Source of the DNA: Pengzhenrongella frigida | GTDB lineage: Bacteria > Actinomycetota > Actinomycetes > Actinomycetales > Cellulomonadaceae | Length of the DNA stretch: 64,000 bases | Assembly: GCF_004168625.1 (NCBI RefSeq) | Contig: NZ_SDWW01000005.1 | Span: 1 to 64,000, forward strand | Direction of reading: 5' to 3' | In this document: positions 47,917 through 57,350 of the stretch, piece after piece | How the letters are laid out: the number at the start of each line of letters is the position of its first letter | Numbering within the stretch: position 1 is the stretch's first letter | The notes under the pieces: model-generated | Told to the model about the DNA's origin: nothing | What the model saw: only the letters and a program-made list of their open reading frames with translations | Databases searched by the model: none | Position numbers and translations under genes: made by a program

Positions 47917-48957
47917 ATGGCCGCTCCCCAGGACCGCGAAAAGGCTCTCGAAGCCGCTCTCATGCAGATCGACCGCCAGTTCGGCAAGGGCTCGATCATG
48001 CGCCTCGGTGACGAGGGGCGCTCGCCCGTCGAGGTCATCCCTACCGGCTCCATCGCGCTCGACATCGCGCTCGGGATCGGCGGGCTGCCGCGCGGGCGGG
48101 TCGTGGAGATCTACGGACCGGAGTCCAGCGGCAAGACGACGCTCGCCCTGCACGCGGTCGCGAACGCCCAGCGGGCCGGCGGCATCGCCGCCTTCATCGA
48201 CGCGGAGCACGCGCTCGACCCCGAGTGGGCTGAGAAGCTCGGCGTGGACACCGATGCGCTGCTGGTCTCCCAGCCCGACACCGGTGAGCAGGCCCTCGAG
48301 ATCATGGACATGCTGATCCGCTCCGGTGCGATCGACATCGTGGTCATCGACTCGGTCGCCGCGCTGGTCCCGAAGGCGGAGATCGAGGGCGAGATGGGCG
48401 ACAGCCACGTCGGGCTCCAGGCCCGTCTCATGAGCCAGGCGCTGCGCAAGATCACCGGTGCGCTCAGCGCCTCGGGCACCACCGCGATCTTCATCAACCA
48501 GCTGCGCGAGAAGATCGGCGTGTTCTTCGGTTCGCCCGAGACGACCACGGGTGGCAAGGCCCTGAAGTTCTACGCCTCGGTCCGCCTCGACATCCGCCGG
48601 ATCGAGACCCTCAAGGAGGGCACCGAGGCGGTCGGAAACCGGACCCGGGTCAAGGTCGTCAAGAACAAGATGGCTCCGCCGTTCAAGCAGGCCGAGTTCG
48701 ACATCCTGTACGGCGTCGGCATCTCCCGTGAGGGTGGGCTGATCGACATGGGGGTCGAGCACGGGTTCGTGCGCAAGTCCGGGTCGTGGTTCACCTACGA
48801 GGGTGACCAGCTGGGGCAGGGCAAGGAGAACTCTCGGGCGTTCCTGCGCGACAACCCCGACCTCGCCGCCGAGCTGGAGAAGAAGATCAAGGAGAAGCTC
48901 GGCGTGGGCGCCACCCTCGACGCGCCGGCGGGCGACACCCCTGTCGTCGACTTCTGA
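47917..48957 (+). CDS. recA: recombinase RecA
   Basis: RecA forms filaments on single-stranded DNA, drives strand exchange and triggers LexA self-cleavage. The 346 residues include Walker [10 protein letters not shown] (67-75), Walker [11 protein letters not shown], the L1/L2 loops ([13 protein letters not shown] and the region at about 195-210) and an acidic C-terminus. There is no intein. ATG 47917 has GAGG 6 bases upstream; an in-frame ATG at 47824 would add 31 Ser/Ala-rich residues and is rejected. Expression should be SOS-induced through the box at 47746. recX follows after 15 bases. Confidence 0.98.
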   Translation: MAAPQDREKALEAALMQIDRQFGKGSIMRLGDEGRSPVEVIPTGSIALDIALGIGGLPRGRVVEIYGPESSGKTTLALHAVANAQRAGGIAAFIDAEHALDPEWAEKLGVDTDALLVSQPDTGEQALEIMDMLIRSGAIDIVVIDSVAALVPKAEIEGEMGDSHVGLQARLMSQALRKITGALSASGTTAIFINQLREKIGVFFGSPETTTGGKALKFYASVRLDIRRIETLKEGTEAVGNRTRVKVVKNKMAPPFKQAEFDILYGVGISREGGLIDMGVEHGFVRKSGSWFTYEGDQLGQGKENSRAFLRDNPDLAAELEKKIKEKLGVGATLDAPAGDTPVVDF

Positions 48958-48972
48958 TCGGCCGTCGGCCCG

Positions 48973-49527
48973 GTGAGTGAGCCCGACCCCGAAGCCGTCG
49001 CTCGGGCCGTCGCCCTACGACTGCTGACCCGGGGACCCCGGAGCAGGTCGCAGCTCGGTGCGGCGATGGCCCGTAACGACGTGCCGACCGACATCGCGGA
49101 GACGGTGCTCGACCGGTTCACCGAGGTCGGCCTGATCGACGATGCGGAGTACGCCCGCATGCTGGTGCGGGCGCGGCACGAGGACCGGGGGCTGGCACGC
49201 CGGGCGCTCGTCGTCGAGCTGCGCCGCAAGGGCATCGACGACGACGTGGCGGCCGGCGCCCTCGAGGCCGTGGACGACGACCTCGAGGCGTCCACCGCGC
49301 GCGACCTCGCCCGGCGGCGGCTCGCGGGCAACCGCGGTCTGGGCAGGGAGGTCCGGATGCGCCGCGTCGTGGCGATGCTCGGGCGCAAGGGGTACTCCTC
49401 CGGGCTCGCGGTGCAGATCGTGTGCGAGCTGTTGGCCCAGGAAGCGGCCGCGACGGGGTCGGATCCCGCCGGTGACCAGGACGATCGGGCGGATCTGTCG
49501 GGTCGCGAGTTCTTCGGCGACGATTGA
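48973..49527 (+). CDS. recX: regulatory protein RecX
   Basis: RecX binds RecA filaments and limits RecA activity. The 184 residues show three-helix RecX repeats, with GLIDDAEYARMLVR (about 54-67) and RRKGIDDDVAAGAL (about 85-98) typical of the family. The GTG at 48973 lies 15 bases after recA, so it shares the SOS promoter. Confidence 0.94.
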   Translation: MSEPDPEAVARAVALRLLTRGPRSRSQLGAAMARNDVPTDIAETVLDRFTEVGLIDDAEYARMLVRARHEDRGLARRALVVELRRKGIDDDVAAGALEAVDDDLEASTARDLARRRLAGNRGLGREVRMRRVVAMLGRKGYSSGLAVQIVCELLAQEAAATGSDPAGDQDDRADLSGREFFGDD

Positions 49528-49570
49528 GGCCGTACGGTCAGGGCCTGACGTCCGCCTGAAGGAGAACCAC

Positions 49571-51037
49571 ATGGAATTGGCCCAGAGCGCGATCGTGGTC
49601 GGCCTGCTGCTGGCCTGCCTGGTGGCGCTGCTGCTCGTGCAGCTCGCGCGCCGGGAGGCGACGGCCCGCCGCGAGCAGGCCACGCTGGACGTCGCGGCCA
49701 TCCGGAAGGACGCGCAGGCGGCGGCGCTCGAGATCGAGAAGCGTGAGGCGCGGCTGGCCGCGCGGGAGCGTGCGCTCGGGGAGGACCAGGGGGAGCAGGC
49801 GGCCGTGGCCGCCGCCCTTCGGAGCCGTGAGCTCGCGCTGGCCGAGGCGGAGCGTCACAGCGCCGAGCTGCTGGCTGGGAACCGCGCGGCGGCGCTGGTC
49901 CAGCTCGAGAGCATCGCCGGCCTGAGTGCCGCTGACGCCCGCGCCGAGCTCGAGAGCCGCATGCTCGAGCAGGCCACCCGGGACGCCGAGGCGGCGGTCC
50001 GTCGAGCGGAGGCCAGGGCCCGGCAGACGGCCGACGAGCGCGCCCGCCGGATCGTGGCCACGGCCGTGCAGCGGCTCGCGGTGCCCACGAGCGCGCAGAG
50101 CGTGGTGGCTGTCGTGTCGCTGCCCTCGGAGGACATGAAGGGCCGGATCATCGGCAAGGAAGGCCGCAACATCCGCACGTTCGAGGCACTCACGGGCGTC
50201 AACGTGCTGATCGACGACACCCCGGACTCCGTGATGCTGTCCTGCTTCGACGCCGAGCGCCGCGAGATCGCGCAGGTCGCACTCGAGTCGCTCGTCTCGG
50301 ACGGGCGGATCCACCCGCAGCGGATCGAGTCGGCCTACGCCGAGGCGGTGGCCGGTGCGACCGAGCGTGCGGTGGCCGCCGGGCACGAGGCCGCCGAACG
50401 CGCCGGGGTGCCGGGGCTGCACCCGGAGCTCGTGGCGACCATGGGGCGGCTCCGGCTGCGGACCTCGTACGGCCAGAACGTCCTCGCGCACCTCGTGGAG
50501 AGCGCGCAGATCGCGGCGGTCATGGCCGCGGAGATCGGGGCCGACGTCGAGCTGGCTCGTCGGTCCGCCTTCCTGCACGACATCGGCAAGGCGCTGACCG
50601 CCGAGGTCACCGGCCCGCACGCGATCGTGGGCGCGGACCTCGCCAAGCGCTGCGGCGAGCCGCCGACGGTGGTCAACGCCATCGCGGCCCACCACGACGA
50701 GGTGCCGCTCGAGTCGGTCGAAGCCGTGCTGGTCCAGGCCGCGGACGCGTGCTCCGCCGCTCGCCCCGGCGCGCGCCGTGACGAGCTCGAGCAGTACGTC
50801 GAGCGGATGGACAAGATCGAGAGCCTCGTGGCCGAGCACGCCGGGGTCCGCCGGGTGCTGGCGATGTCCGCGGGCAGGGAGGTCCGGGTGCTCGTCGAGC
50901 CGGAGACGGTCGACGACACCCAGATGCCCGGCCTCGCGGTGGCGATCGCCAAGCACATCGAGGCCGACCTGAGCTACCCGGGCGAGATCAAGGTGACGGT
51001 CATCCGGGAGATCCGGGCCAGCGCGACCGCCGGGTAG
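49571..51037 (+). CDS. rny: ribonuclease Y
   Basis: RNase Y is a membrane-anchored endonuclease that initiates mRNA decay. The 488 residues have an N-terminal membrane segment (about 6-25), a coiled coil (about 30-165), a KH domain with GRIIGKEGRNIRTFEALTG, and an HD domain with His336-Asp337 (FLHDIGKAL). AAGGAGAACCAC precedes the ATG. It sits between recX and the glutamate transporter; in Corynebacterium glutamicum recX and gluABCD are neighbours without rny. A 17-bp tandem duplication covers its stop codon. Confidence 0.95.
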   Translation: MELAQSAIVVGLLLACLVALLLVQLARREATARREQATLDVAAIRKDAQAAALEIEKREARLAARERALGEDQGEQAAVAAALRSRELALAEAERHSAELLAGNRAAALVQLESIAGLSAADARAELESRMLEQATRDAEAAVRRAEARARQTADERARRIVATAVQRLAVPTSAQSVVAVVSLPSEDMKGRIIGKEGRNIRTFEALTGVNVLIDDTPDSVMLSCFDAERREIAQVALESLVSDGRIHPQRIESAYAEAVAGATERAVAAGHEAAERAGVPGLHPELVATMGRLRLRTSYGQNVLAHLVESAQIAAVMAAEIGADVELARRSAFLHDIGKALTAEVTGPHAIVGADLAKRCGEPPTVVNAIAAHHDEVPLESVEAVLVQAADACSAARPGARRDELEQYVERMDKIESLVAEHAGVRRVLAMSAGREVRVLVEPETVDDTQMPGLAVAIAKHIEADLSYPGEIKVTVIREIRASATAG

Positions 51038-51054
51038 GCGCGACCGCCGGGTAG
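51021..51054. repeat. 17-bp tandem duplication over the rny stop
   Basis: Two perfect copies of GCGCGACCGCCGGGTAG at 51021-51037 and 51038-51054. The first ends with the rny TAG; the second extends to 11 bases before the convergent gluD stop. The unit is not a multiple of three. Confidence 0.92.
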
Positions 51055-51064
51055 ATCGCGACCG

Positions 51065-51901
51065 TCAGACCCGCGGTGCGATCGGGCCGCGGGAGGTCCG
51101 CGTCGAGCGCTTCTGGATCCAGACGGCGAGCCGCGACAGCGTGATGTTCACCACCAGGTAGATGGTGCCGCCGACGACGAACAACGCGATGAAGTACTGG
51201 TTGCCGAAGTACTGCGCGTTGTTCTGGATCGACTTGAGCAGCTCTGCGTACCCGACGATGAAGCCGAGCGAGGAGTCCTTCAACAGGACCACGAGCTGGC
51301 TGATCAGGCTGGGCAGCATGATCCGGACCGCCTGCGGCAGCAGGATCGAGAACAGGGTCTGGGTGCGGGACAGGCCGACCGCGTAGGCGGCCTCGGTCTG
51401 CCCCTTGGGCAGTGCGGCAAGACCGGCGCGCAGGATCTCCGCGATGATGGCCATGTTGTAGACGGTGAGCCCGAACACCACGGCGCCGAACGCGTCCCAG
51501 CCGAAGCCGAGCAGACCGAAGAACATCATCAGCAGGACGGGCAGCCCGCGGAACAGCTCGATGATGACGACCGCCGGCAGCCGCAGCCAGGCGTGCCTGG
51601 CGGTGCGGAGCAGGGCGAGCAGGAGTCCGGCGACCAGCGCCAACGGAGCGGCCACCGCGGCGGCCCGGAGGGTCGCACCCAGGCCCTTGAGGACCATGGA
51701 GGTCCAGACGTCCGCGGCGCTCTGGTTCTTCGGCGGGTCGAAGAGCACGTCCCAACGGTCCAGCTCGAAGACCCCGCGCCCGGCGGCGTACCAGACGGCC
51801 AGGGCGACCAGGGCGAGCACGAGCGCGCCGCCGATGATCGAGCCGATGCGTTCGCGGCGGCGGGTGATCGGACCGGGGGAGTCGTACAGCAGGGAGCTCA
51901 T
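51065..51901 (-). CDS. gluD: glutamate ABC transporter permease GluD
   Basis: A 278-residue membrane permease of the polar amino acid (HisM/GluD) family, with about five membrane segments and the EAA loop EILRAGLAALPKGQTEAAYAVGLS (about 166-189). With GluA, GluB and GluC it imports glutamate. The ATG at 51901 overlaps the gluC stop (ATGA). The frame continues upstream to 52573 only as an out-of-phase reading of gluC. It is convergent with rny. Confidence 0.93.
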   Translation of the reverse strand: MSSLLYDSPGPITRRRERIGSIIGGALVLALVALAVWYAAGRGVFELDRWDVLFDPPKNQSAADVWTSMVLKGLGATLRAAAVAAPLALVAGLLLALLRTARHAWLRLPAVVIIELFRGLPVLLMMFFGLLGFGWDAFGAVVFGLTVYNMAIIAEILRAGLAALPKGQTEAAYAVGLSRTQTLFSILLPQAVRIMLPSLISQLVVLLKDSSLGFIVGYAELLKSIQNNAQYFGNQYFIALFVVGGTIYLVVNITLSRLAVWIQKRSTRTSRGPIAPRV

Positions 51902-52548
51902 CGCGCGAACGCCACCTTTCGCTCGACGACGCCGGCCAGGATGCCGGCCGGGATGGTGATGGCGAGGTAGAAGAGCGCTACCCCGACCAGGACCCAGACG
52001 GTGTCCGCCGGGTTGGCGGTGGCCAGTCGGCGGCCGCTCGCCATCAGCTCGACGGTCGCGAAGCCGGCGGCGACCGAGGTGTTCTTGGCCAGCGCGATGA
52101 ACACGTTGATCAGCGGCGGGATCACGGTGCGCACGGCCTGCGGGAGGATGACCAGCGACAGCGACTGGCCGAAGGTCAGCCCGATCGCCCTGGCCGCCTC
52201 CGCCTGGCCGAACTGGACGCTGTTGATCCCGGATCGGACCGCCTCGCACACGAAGGCCGCCGTGTAGGCGGAGAGCGCGATGACGGCCGTCCAGAACCCC
52301 AGCGGTGCCAGGATCCCGAACTGCGGGGCGACGAACACCAGGAAGAAGAACACGATCGTCAGGGGCGTGTTGCGCAGGAGCTCGACGTAGGTCGTGGCGA
52401 GCGCCCGTAGTGGCGTGAGCGGGGAGACCCGGAACGCCGCGAGGAAGAGCCCACAGATCAGGGCCAGAATGCCGGAGACGAGGCTCAGCTTCAGCGTCAT
52501 CAGGAATCCGGTCAAGTACGCCGGGATGTTGTCGAAGATGACGTTCAC
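51898..52548 (-). CDS. gluC: glutamate ABC transporter permease GluC
   Basis: A 216-residue permease of the same family with about five membrane segments and the EAA-type loop VCEAVRSGINSVQFGQAEAARAIGLT. It pairs with GluD as the membrane channel. The GTG at 52548 follows an AGAGGAGG ribosome binding site about 10 bases upstream. A stable hairpin lies between it and gluB. Confidence 0.93.
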   Translation of the reverse strand: MNVIFDNIPAYLTGFLMTLKLSLVSGILALICGLFLAAFRVSPLTPLRALATTYVELLRNTPLTIVFFFLVFVAPQFGILAPLGFWTAVIALSAYTAAFVCEAVRSGINSVQFGQAEAARAIGLTFGQSLSLVILPQAVRTVIPPLINVFIALAKNTSVAAGFATVELMASGRRLATANPADTVWVLVGVALFYLAITIPAGILAGVVERKVAFAR

Positions 52549-52602
52549 CGGTGCGGGCCTCCTCTTTGCTCATACGTGGGTGCTTCGGGAGGGTGCCCCC
52601 AC

Positions 52603-52638
52603 GTCGCGGGCAGGCACCGTGGGGTGCCTACCCGCGAC
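52603..52638 (-). promoter_or_regulatory. stem-loop between gluB and gluC (attenuator or mRNA stabiliser)
   Basis: On the mRNA strand a 15-bp stem, with one U-G pair, forms between 52624-52638 and 52603-52617 around a 6-base loop. A second hairpin using 52598-52604 and 52574-52580 shares two bases with it, so the two may compete. Such structures after a binding-protein gene often raise its level relative to the permeases. Confidence 0.7.
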
Positions 52639-52656
52639 GAATCCTGCGGGACTGGA

Positions 52657-53529
52657 TCAGTAGCGGTCGACGGCCGGGGGCTCCGGCGTCGGCAGGACGG
52701 TCCCTGCGGTGGCCTCCCACGCCTCGGTCCAGCTGCCGTCGGCGAAGGCCGCTTCGAGCGTGTCGTTGATCCACGTGCGGAACTCGTCGTCCTCGAGGCC
52801 GAGGCCGATCCCGTACGGCTCCTCGGTGAACGGCTCACCGCGGACCTCGAGGTCCTCGTTGTCCGCGGCGAAGCCGGCGAGGATCACGTTGTCGGTGCTG
52901 ACCGCGTCGACCTGGCCGTTGCGCAGCGGCTCCAGGCACTCGGAGTAGGTGCCGAACGGCACGACCTCGGTGTCCGGGAAGTTCGCGAGCAGGTTGGCCT
53001 CCGGGGTGGAACCGGCCACCGTGCAGACCTTCTTGCCGGCGAGGTCGTCGGGACCCTCGATGTCGGTGGTCGTGGTGAGGGTGAGGATCGACTGGCCCGC
53101 GAGGTAGTACGGGCCGGCGAAGGACACCTCCGCCTTGCGCTTGTCGTTGATCGTGTAGGTCGCCACCACGATGTCGACGTCACCGGACTTGATGAAGGTC
53201 TCGCGGTTGGCGGAGACGGTCTCCTTCCAGGAGATCCCGTCCTCGTCGATACCGAGGTTGCTCGCGATGATCCGGGCGATCTCGACGTCGAAGCCCTCGG
53301 GCACGCCGTCGGGCCCGACGAGCCCGAACAGGGGCTGGTCGAACTTGGTGCCCACGGTGATCTTGCCGGCCTCGGCGAGCTTGGCCATCGTGGACCCCTC
53401 GGGGAACTCGGCGACGTCCGCGGTGCTGGCGGCCGGTTCGGGCTCGGTGTCGTCGCCCCCGCTGCACGCAGAGAGGGTCAGTGCTGACACAGACAGTAGG
53501 GCGATGAGCCCTGTTGAGCGGAGTCGCAT
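52657..53529 (-). CDS. gluB: glutamate-binding lipoprotein GluB
   Basis: The substrate-binding protein of the importer. The 290 residues begin with a lipoprotein signal ending Leu-Ser-Ala-Cys (Cys22) and fold as a type II periplasmic-binding protein with GTKFDQPLFG (about 60-69), ETFIKSGDVDIVVATYTIN and a hinge near GSTPEANL. AAGGAGACAAC lies just before the ATG. It follows gluA by 47 bases and precedes a hairpin and gluC. Confidence 0.94.
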   Translation of the reverse strand: MRLRSTGLIALLSVSALTLSACSGGDDTEPEPAASTADVAEFPEGSTMAKLAEAGKITVGTKFDQPLFGLVGPDGVPEGFDVEIARIIASNLGIDEDGISWKETVSANRETFIKSGDVDIVVATYTINDKRKAEVSFAGPYYLAGQSILTLTTTTDIEGPDDLAGKKVCTVAGSTPEANLLANFPDTEVVPFGTYSECLEPLRNGQVDAVSTDNVILAGFAADNEDLEVRGEPFTEEPYGIGLGLEDDEFRTWINDTLEAAFADGSWTEAWEATAGTVLPTPEPPAVDRY

Positions 53530-53577
53530 TGTTGTCTCCTTGTTGAGTGTGATCGACAGATCCGAACAGGTGCTGGT

Positions 53578-54369
53578 TTAGTGGGTGAGGATCTTCGAGA
53601 GGAAGTCCTTGGCGCGATCGGACCGCGGCGCGGTGAAGAACTCCTCCGGGCCGGCCTCCTCGACGATCTGGCCGCCGTCCATGAACACCACGCGGTGGGC
53701 GGCCTTGCGGGCGAATCCCATCTCGTGGGTGACGACGACCATGGTCATCCCCTCCCGCGCGAGGGAGACCATCACGTCGAGGACCTCGTTGATCATCTCG
53801 GGGTCCAGGGCCGACGTCGGCTCGTCGAACAGCATCACCTTCGGCTGCATCGCCAGCGCGCGGGCGATCGCCACCCGCTGCTGCTGGCCGCCCGAGAGCT
53901 GGGCGGGCAGCTTGCCGGACTGGTCGGCGACGCCGACGCGTTCGAGCAGTCGCATGGCCGCAGCCTCCGCGTCCGCCTTCTTCATGCCCTTGGCCTTGAT
54001 CGGCCCGAGGGTCACGTTCTGCAGGACCGTCTTGTGCGCGAACAGGTTGAACGACTGGAAGACCATCCCGACATCCGCCCGCAGCCGGGCGAGCGCCTTG
54101 CCCTCGGCCGGCAGCGGGGCACCGTCGATCGTGATGGTGCCGGAGTCGATCGTCTCGAGGCGATTGATGGCGCGGCAGAGCGTGGACTTCCCCGACCCGG
54201 ACGGGCCGATGACCACCACGACCTCGCCTCGGTGGACGGTCAGGTCGATGTCGCGCAGCACGTGCAGGGCTCCGAAGTGCTTGTTCACCTTCGACAGCAC
54301 GACGAGCGGTTCGCCCGGCACATCCTCGCGGCCGGGGGGTGTGGCGACGGAGGACGTTGGTTGGGCCAT
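53578..54369 (-). CDS. gluA: glutamate ABC transporter ATPase GluA
   Basis: The ATP-binding subunit of the glutamate importer. The 263 residues show Walker [10 protein letters not shown] (55-63), the Q-loop in [11 protein letters not shown], signature [15 protein letters not shown], Walker [15 protein letters not shown] and the switch His in VVTHEMGFA. It is the first gene of gluABCD. The ATG at 54369 is supported by a TAGGTT -10 box 6 bases upstream, facing the divergent miaB promoter. Confidence 0.95.
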   Translation of the reverse strand: MAQPTSSVATPPGREDVPGEPLVVLSKVNKHFGALHVLRDIDLTVHRGEVVVVIGPSGSGKSTLCRAINRLETIDSGTITIDGAPLPAEGKALARLRADVGMVFQSFNLFAHKTVLQNVTLGPIKAKGMKKADAEAAAMRLLERVGVADQSGKLPAQLSGGQQQRVAIARALAMQPKVMLFDEPTSALDPEMINEVLDVMVSLAREGMTMVVVTHEMGFARKAAHRVVFMDGGQIVEEAGPEEFFTAPRSDRAKDFLSKILTH

Positions 54370-54375
54370 CTAGTG

Positions 54376-54381
54376 AACCTA
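54376..54381 (-). promoter_or_regulatory. -10 box of gluABCD
   Basis: TAGGTT on the minus strand ends 6 bases before the gluA ATG, predicting a leaderless operon mRNA. The region 54382-54440 is the least GC-rich in this neighbourhood. Confidence 0.5.
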
Positions 54382-54453
54382 GGCGGTTTTTGTTTCTCGC
54401 AGTACTTCGGGCAGTCACGAATCGGCAACATCCCGGAAACATGGGGGGCCACG

Positions 54454-54459
54454 TACCCT
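54454..54459 (+). promoter_or_regulatory. possible -10 box of miaB
   Basis: TACCCT ends 8 bases before the ATG at 54468. Confidence 0.4.
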
Positions 54460-54467
54460 TGGTGGCG

Positions 54468-56132
54468 ATGCCCACGACGACCGCGCCCACCGCTGCGCCC
54501 ACCTCCGTACCGAGCCCCGGACCGGCGCCCGCAGCGCCCTCGACGACGGTGCTGCGTACCTACGTCGTGCGCACGCTGGGCTGCCAGATGAACGTCCACG
54601 ACTCCGAGCACATGGCGGGGATGCTCGAGCAGGCGGGGTACGTGCCCGCGGCGCGGGCCGCCGACGGTTCCGAGCCGGCCGTCGCCGACATCGTGGTGAT
54701 CAACACCTGCGCGGTGCGCGAGAACGCCGCCGGCAAGCTCTACGGCAACCTCGGCCAGCTGGCGAGCATCAAGCGGGACTGGCCGGGCATGCAGATCGCC
54801 GTCGGCGGCTGCCTCGCCCAGAAGGACCGGGAGGGCATCGTCGAGCGCGCGCCCTGGGTCGATGTGGTCTTCGGCACGCACAACCTCGATGCGCTGCCGG
54901 TGCTCCTGGAGCGCGCGCGGCACAACCAGCGCGCCGAGGTGGAGATCGCCGAGTCGCTGCAGGTCTTCCCGTCCACGCTGCCCACCCGGCGCGAGTCCGT
55001 CTACGCGGGCTGGGTGTCGATCAGCGTCGGCTGCAACAACACCTGCACGTTCTGCATCGTGCCGTCGCTGCGCGGCAAGGAGCGCGACCGGCGGCCGGGG
55101 GAGATCCTCGCCGAGGTCCAGGCGCTCGTCGACGCCGGCGCCATCGAGGTCACGCTGCTGGGCCAGAACGTCAACAGCTATGGCGCCGAGTTCGGCGACC
55201 GCGGCGCGTTCGCGAAGCTGCTGCGGGCGTGCGGAGCGATCGAGGGCCTCGAGCGCGTGCGGTTCACCAGCCCGCACCCGGCCGCGTTCACCGACGACGT
55301 GATCGACGCCATGGCGGCCACCCCGACCGTGATGCCCCAGCTGCACATGCCGCTGCAGTCCGGCTCGGACCGCGTGCTGCGCGCCATGCGGCGCTCGTAC
55401 CGCTCGGAGAGGTTCCTCGGCATCCTCGACCGGGTGCGGGCCCTCATGCCCGACGCCGCCATCACCACGGACATCATCGTGGGGTTCCCGGGGGAGACCG
55501 AGGAGGACTTCGCCGAGACGCTGCGCGTGGTGGAGCTCTCCCGGTTCGCCTCGGCGTACACGTTCCAGTACTCCCCGCGGCCCGGCACCCCGGCCGCCGA
55601 TCTGGCCGACCAGGTCCCCAAGGCCGTGGTCCAAGAACGGTACGAGCGGCTCGACGCGCTGCAGGAGCGGATCTCCCTCGAGGAGAACGCCGCCCAGGTC
55701 GGCCGGACGGTCGAGGTCCTCATCGCCGAGGAGTCCGGGCGCAAGGACCGCGCGTCGCACCGGCTCTCGGGTCGTGCGGCGGACAACCGGCTCGTGCACC
55801 TCGCGCTGCCGGACGGGTTGGTGGCGCCCGACCTCGAGCCCGCGTCGGTGCCCGACGTCGACCCGCGCCTCGCCGTGGATCTCGACCCGCGCCTGCCCCG
55901 CCCGGGCGACCTGGTGACCGTCGAGGTCACGCACGCCGCTCCGCACCATCTCGTGGCGGACTCGGCTCGGTCGGGCGGCGTCTACCAGGTCCGGCGCACC
56001 CGCGCCGGGGACGCCTGGGTGGCCCGGGCGCGAGCCCGGGCCGGGCAGGACGACGTCGAGCACGGGCACGGCGCCAACCCCGCACCGGGCGCACCGGTCG
56101 CGCTCGGGTTCCCCGGCCTGCGCCGCAGCTGA
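54468..56132 (+). CDS. miaB: tRNA-2-methylthio-N6-dimethylallyladenosine synthase
   Basis: MiaB adds a methylthio group to i6A37 in tRNA. The 554 residues hold the N-terminal auxiliary [4Fe-4S] ligands Cys39, Cys81 and Cys115, the radical SAM motif C-x3-C-x2-C (Cys189, Cys193, Cys196) and a C-terminal TRAM domain. The C-terminus extends about 60 residues past the usual end and contains an insert with repeated Asp-Pro-Arg-Leu. ATG 54468 is the family-like start; ATG 54441 is an alternative. miaA, which makes its substrate, lies 2 kb downstream. Confidence 0.95.
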   Translation: MPTTTAPTAAPTSVPSPGPAPAAPSTTVLRTYVVRTLGCQMNVHDSEHMAGMLEQAGYVPAARAADGSEPAVADIVVINTCAVRENAAGKLYGNLGQLASIKRDWPGMQIAVGGCLAQKDREGIVERAPWVDVVFGTHNLDALPVLLERARHNQRAEVEIAESLQVFPSTLPTRRESVYAGWVSISVGCNNTCTFCIVPSLRGKERDRRPGEILAEVQALVDAGAIEVTLLGQNVNSYGAEFGDRGAFAKLLRACGAIEGLERVRFTSPHPAAFTDDVIDAMAATPTVMPQLHMPLQSGSDRVLRAMRRSYRSERFLGILDRVRALMPDAAITTDIIVGFPGETEEDFAETLRVVELSRFASAYTFQYSPRPGTPAADLADQVPKAVVQERYERLDALQERISLEENAAQVGRTVEVLIAEESGRKDRASHRLSGRAADNRLVHLALPDGLVAPDLEPASVPDVDPRLAVDLDPRLPRPGDLVTVEVTHAAPHHLVADSARSGGVYQVRRTRAGDAWVARARARAGQDDVEHGHGANPAPGAPVALGFPGLRRS

Positions 56133-56148
56133 GACAGAAGGCTGAGCG

Positions 56149-56682
56149 TCAGGAAGCGCTCGGGGGCCCGGTCGGCGGGGGCGGCGAGCCCGGGAGGACG
56201 GCGTCCAGCGCCGTGAACATCTGCACCCCGGTGCCCAGACCGCAGGCCAGGAGCTGCGACAGCTGGGTGTCCGTCACGCCGTGCTCGAGGTCGACGGAGA
56301 CCTCGCTGTACAGCGCCAGCTCGTCGTCCTCCTCGCGCACGTAGACCTTCGGCCAGATGCGCTCGCGGTTCCAGTCGTTCGCCGCGAGCAGGACCGACGG
56401 CCGCTGCAGGACGGGGAGGGTGCGGTGCCACCGGCCGCGGACCTGGAGGATCTCGTGGTGGTCTCCGAGCAGGAGGAACCAGAACCGGCTGCCCTCCCAC
56501 ATGCCGGTGAGGTCGCCGTCCTCGTCGACCAGGTACTGATAGCCCCGTCCCGCCAGGTACGCCGCGACCCGGTCGCGGGTGAGCGGGGTCGTGTGCTCGG
56601 GCGGGGTGCTCGCCACGGTCGGCTTGGGACGGGCGTTGCCGAACACCCGCGAGATCCAGCCGGTCAGCGCCTCGGGCCTCAT
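56149..56682 (-). CDS. YbjN domain protein (second of pair)
   Basis: A 177-residue protein with a YbjN-like domain (about 35-160): GYQYLVDEDGDLTGMWEG, RFWFLLLGDHHEILQVRGRW and NDWNRERIWPKVYV. YbjN proteins are cytoplasmic and of uncertain function, related to type III secretion chaperone folds. It shares most motif positions with its upstream neighbour, which suggests a tandem duplication. Its ATG overlaps the neighbour's stop by four bases. Confidence 0.85.
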   Translation of the reverse strand: MRPEALTGWISRVFGNARPKPTVASTPPEHTTPLTRDRVAAYLAGRGYQYLVDEDGDLTGMWEGSRFWFLLLGDHHEILQVRGRWHRTLPVLQRPSVLLAANDWNRERIWPKVYVREEDDELALYSEVSVDLEHGVTDTQLSQLLACGLGTGVQMFTALDAVLPGSPPPPTGPPSAS

Positions 56683-57284
56683 GGTGCGGCCGCCGCGGGG
56701 TCCGGGAAGAGCTCGTCGATCGCGTCGAACAGCATGTTTCCGGTGCTCAAGCCGCAGTTCAGCAGCTGTCCGAGCTGAGCGTCGGTGACCCCGTCCTCGA
56801 GGTCCGTGGCCACCTCGGAGATCACGTGCACCATGCCGTTGTCCCGGACGCGGACGTACGCCTTGGGCCAGATCCGGTCGGCGTTCCACTCGTTGCAGGC
56901 CTCGAGCACGACCTCGAGCCGCTCGATGGCGGCTTCCCGGTTCCACTGCCCGCGGATCTGCAGGATCTCCGAGTCCTCCCCGAACAGGAAGAAGTAGAAG
57001 AGCCGACCGCGCCACAGCCCGCCGAGGTCGCCGTCGTTGTCGAGGAAGTAGCTGAACTCGTGCTCCTCGAACCACGCGATGATCCGCGCGACGGACAGCG
57101 GGGTGGGGACGTCGTCCAGGAGGGGGGTGCCACCGAGCTCGCGCAGGATCAGGTCCTCGACCTGGGCGTGCAGGTCGGTGTCCGACAGCTCCGGCCGGGC
57201 CGGGTCGATCGGCTCGTCGGCGGGCTCGGGCTTGCGCCCGGGCCAGTGCCGACCGCTCCCGCGACCACCTCGGAACAAGCCCAT
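56679..57284 (-). CDS. YbjN domain protein (first of pair)
   Basis: A 201-residue YbjN domain protein: FSYFLDNDGDLGGLWRG, LFYFFLFGEDSEILQIRGQW and NEWNADRIWPKAYV align with the same elements of the downstream paralogue. The first 50 residues are extra, polar and low-complexity. A TAGGGT -10 box 6 bases before the ATG at 57284 drives the pair. The pair is divergent from the dioxygenase-like/miaA/dapF transcript. Confidence 0.87.
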   Translation of the reverse strand: MGLFRGGRGSGRHWPGRKPEPADEPIDPARPELSDTDLHAQVEDLILRELGGTPLLDDVPTPLSVARIIAWFEEHEFSYFLDNDGDLGGLWRGRLFYFFLFGEDSEILQIRGQWNREAAIERLEVVLEACNEWNADRIWPKAYVRVRDNGMVHVISEVATDLEDGVTDAQLGQLLNCGLSTGNMLFDAIDELFPDPAAAAP

Positions 57285-57290
57285 GACGGC

Positions 57291-57296
57291 ACCCTA
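57291..57296 (-). promoter_or_regulatory. -10 box of the YbjN gene pair
   Basis: TAGGGT on the minus strand ends 6 bases before the ATG at 57284. Confidence 0.5.
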
Positions 57297-57338
57297 CCTG
57301 CGCCGGTCCGGAGGTGGCCGGTCGTGTTGGTGACCGGT

Positions 57339-57344
57339 TACGGT
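57339..57344 (+). promoter_or_regulatory. -10 box of the dioxygenase-like gene
   Basis: TACGGT ends 6 bases before the GTG at 57351 and selects that start. It is 42 bases from the divergent YbjN -10 box. Confidence 0.5.
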
Positions 57345-57350
57345 CGGGGC

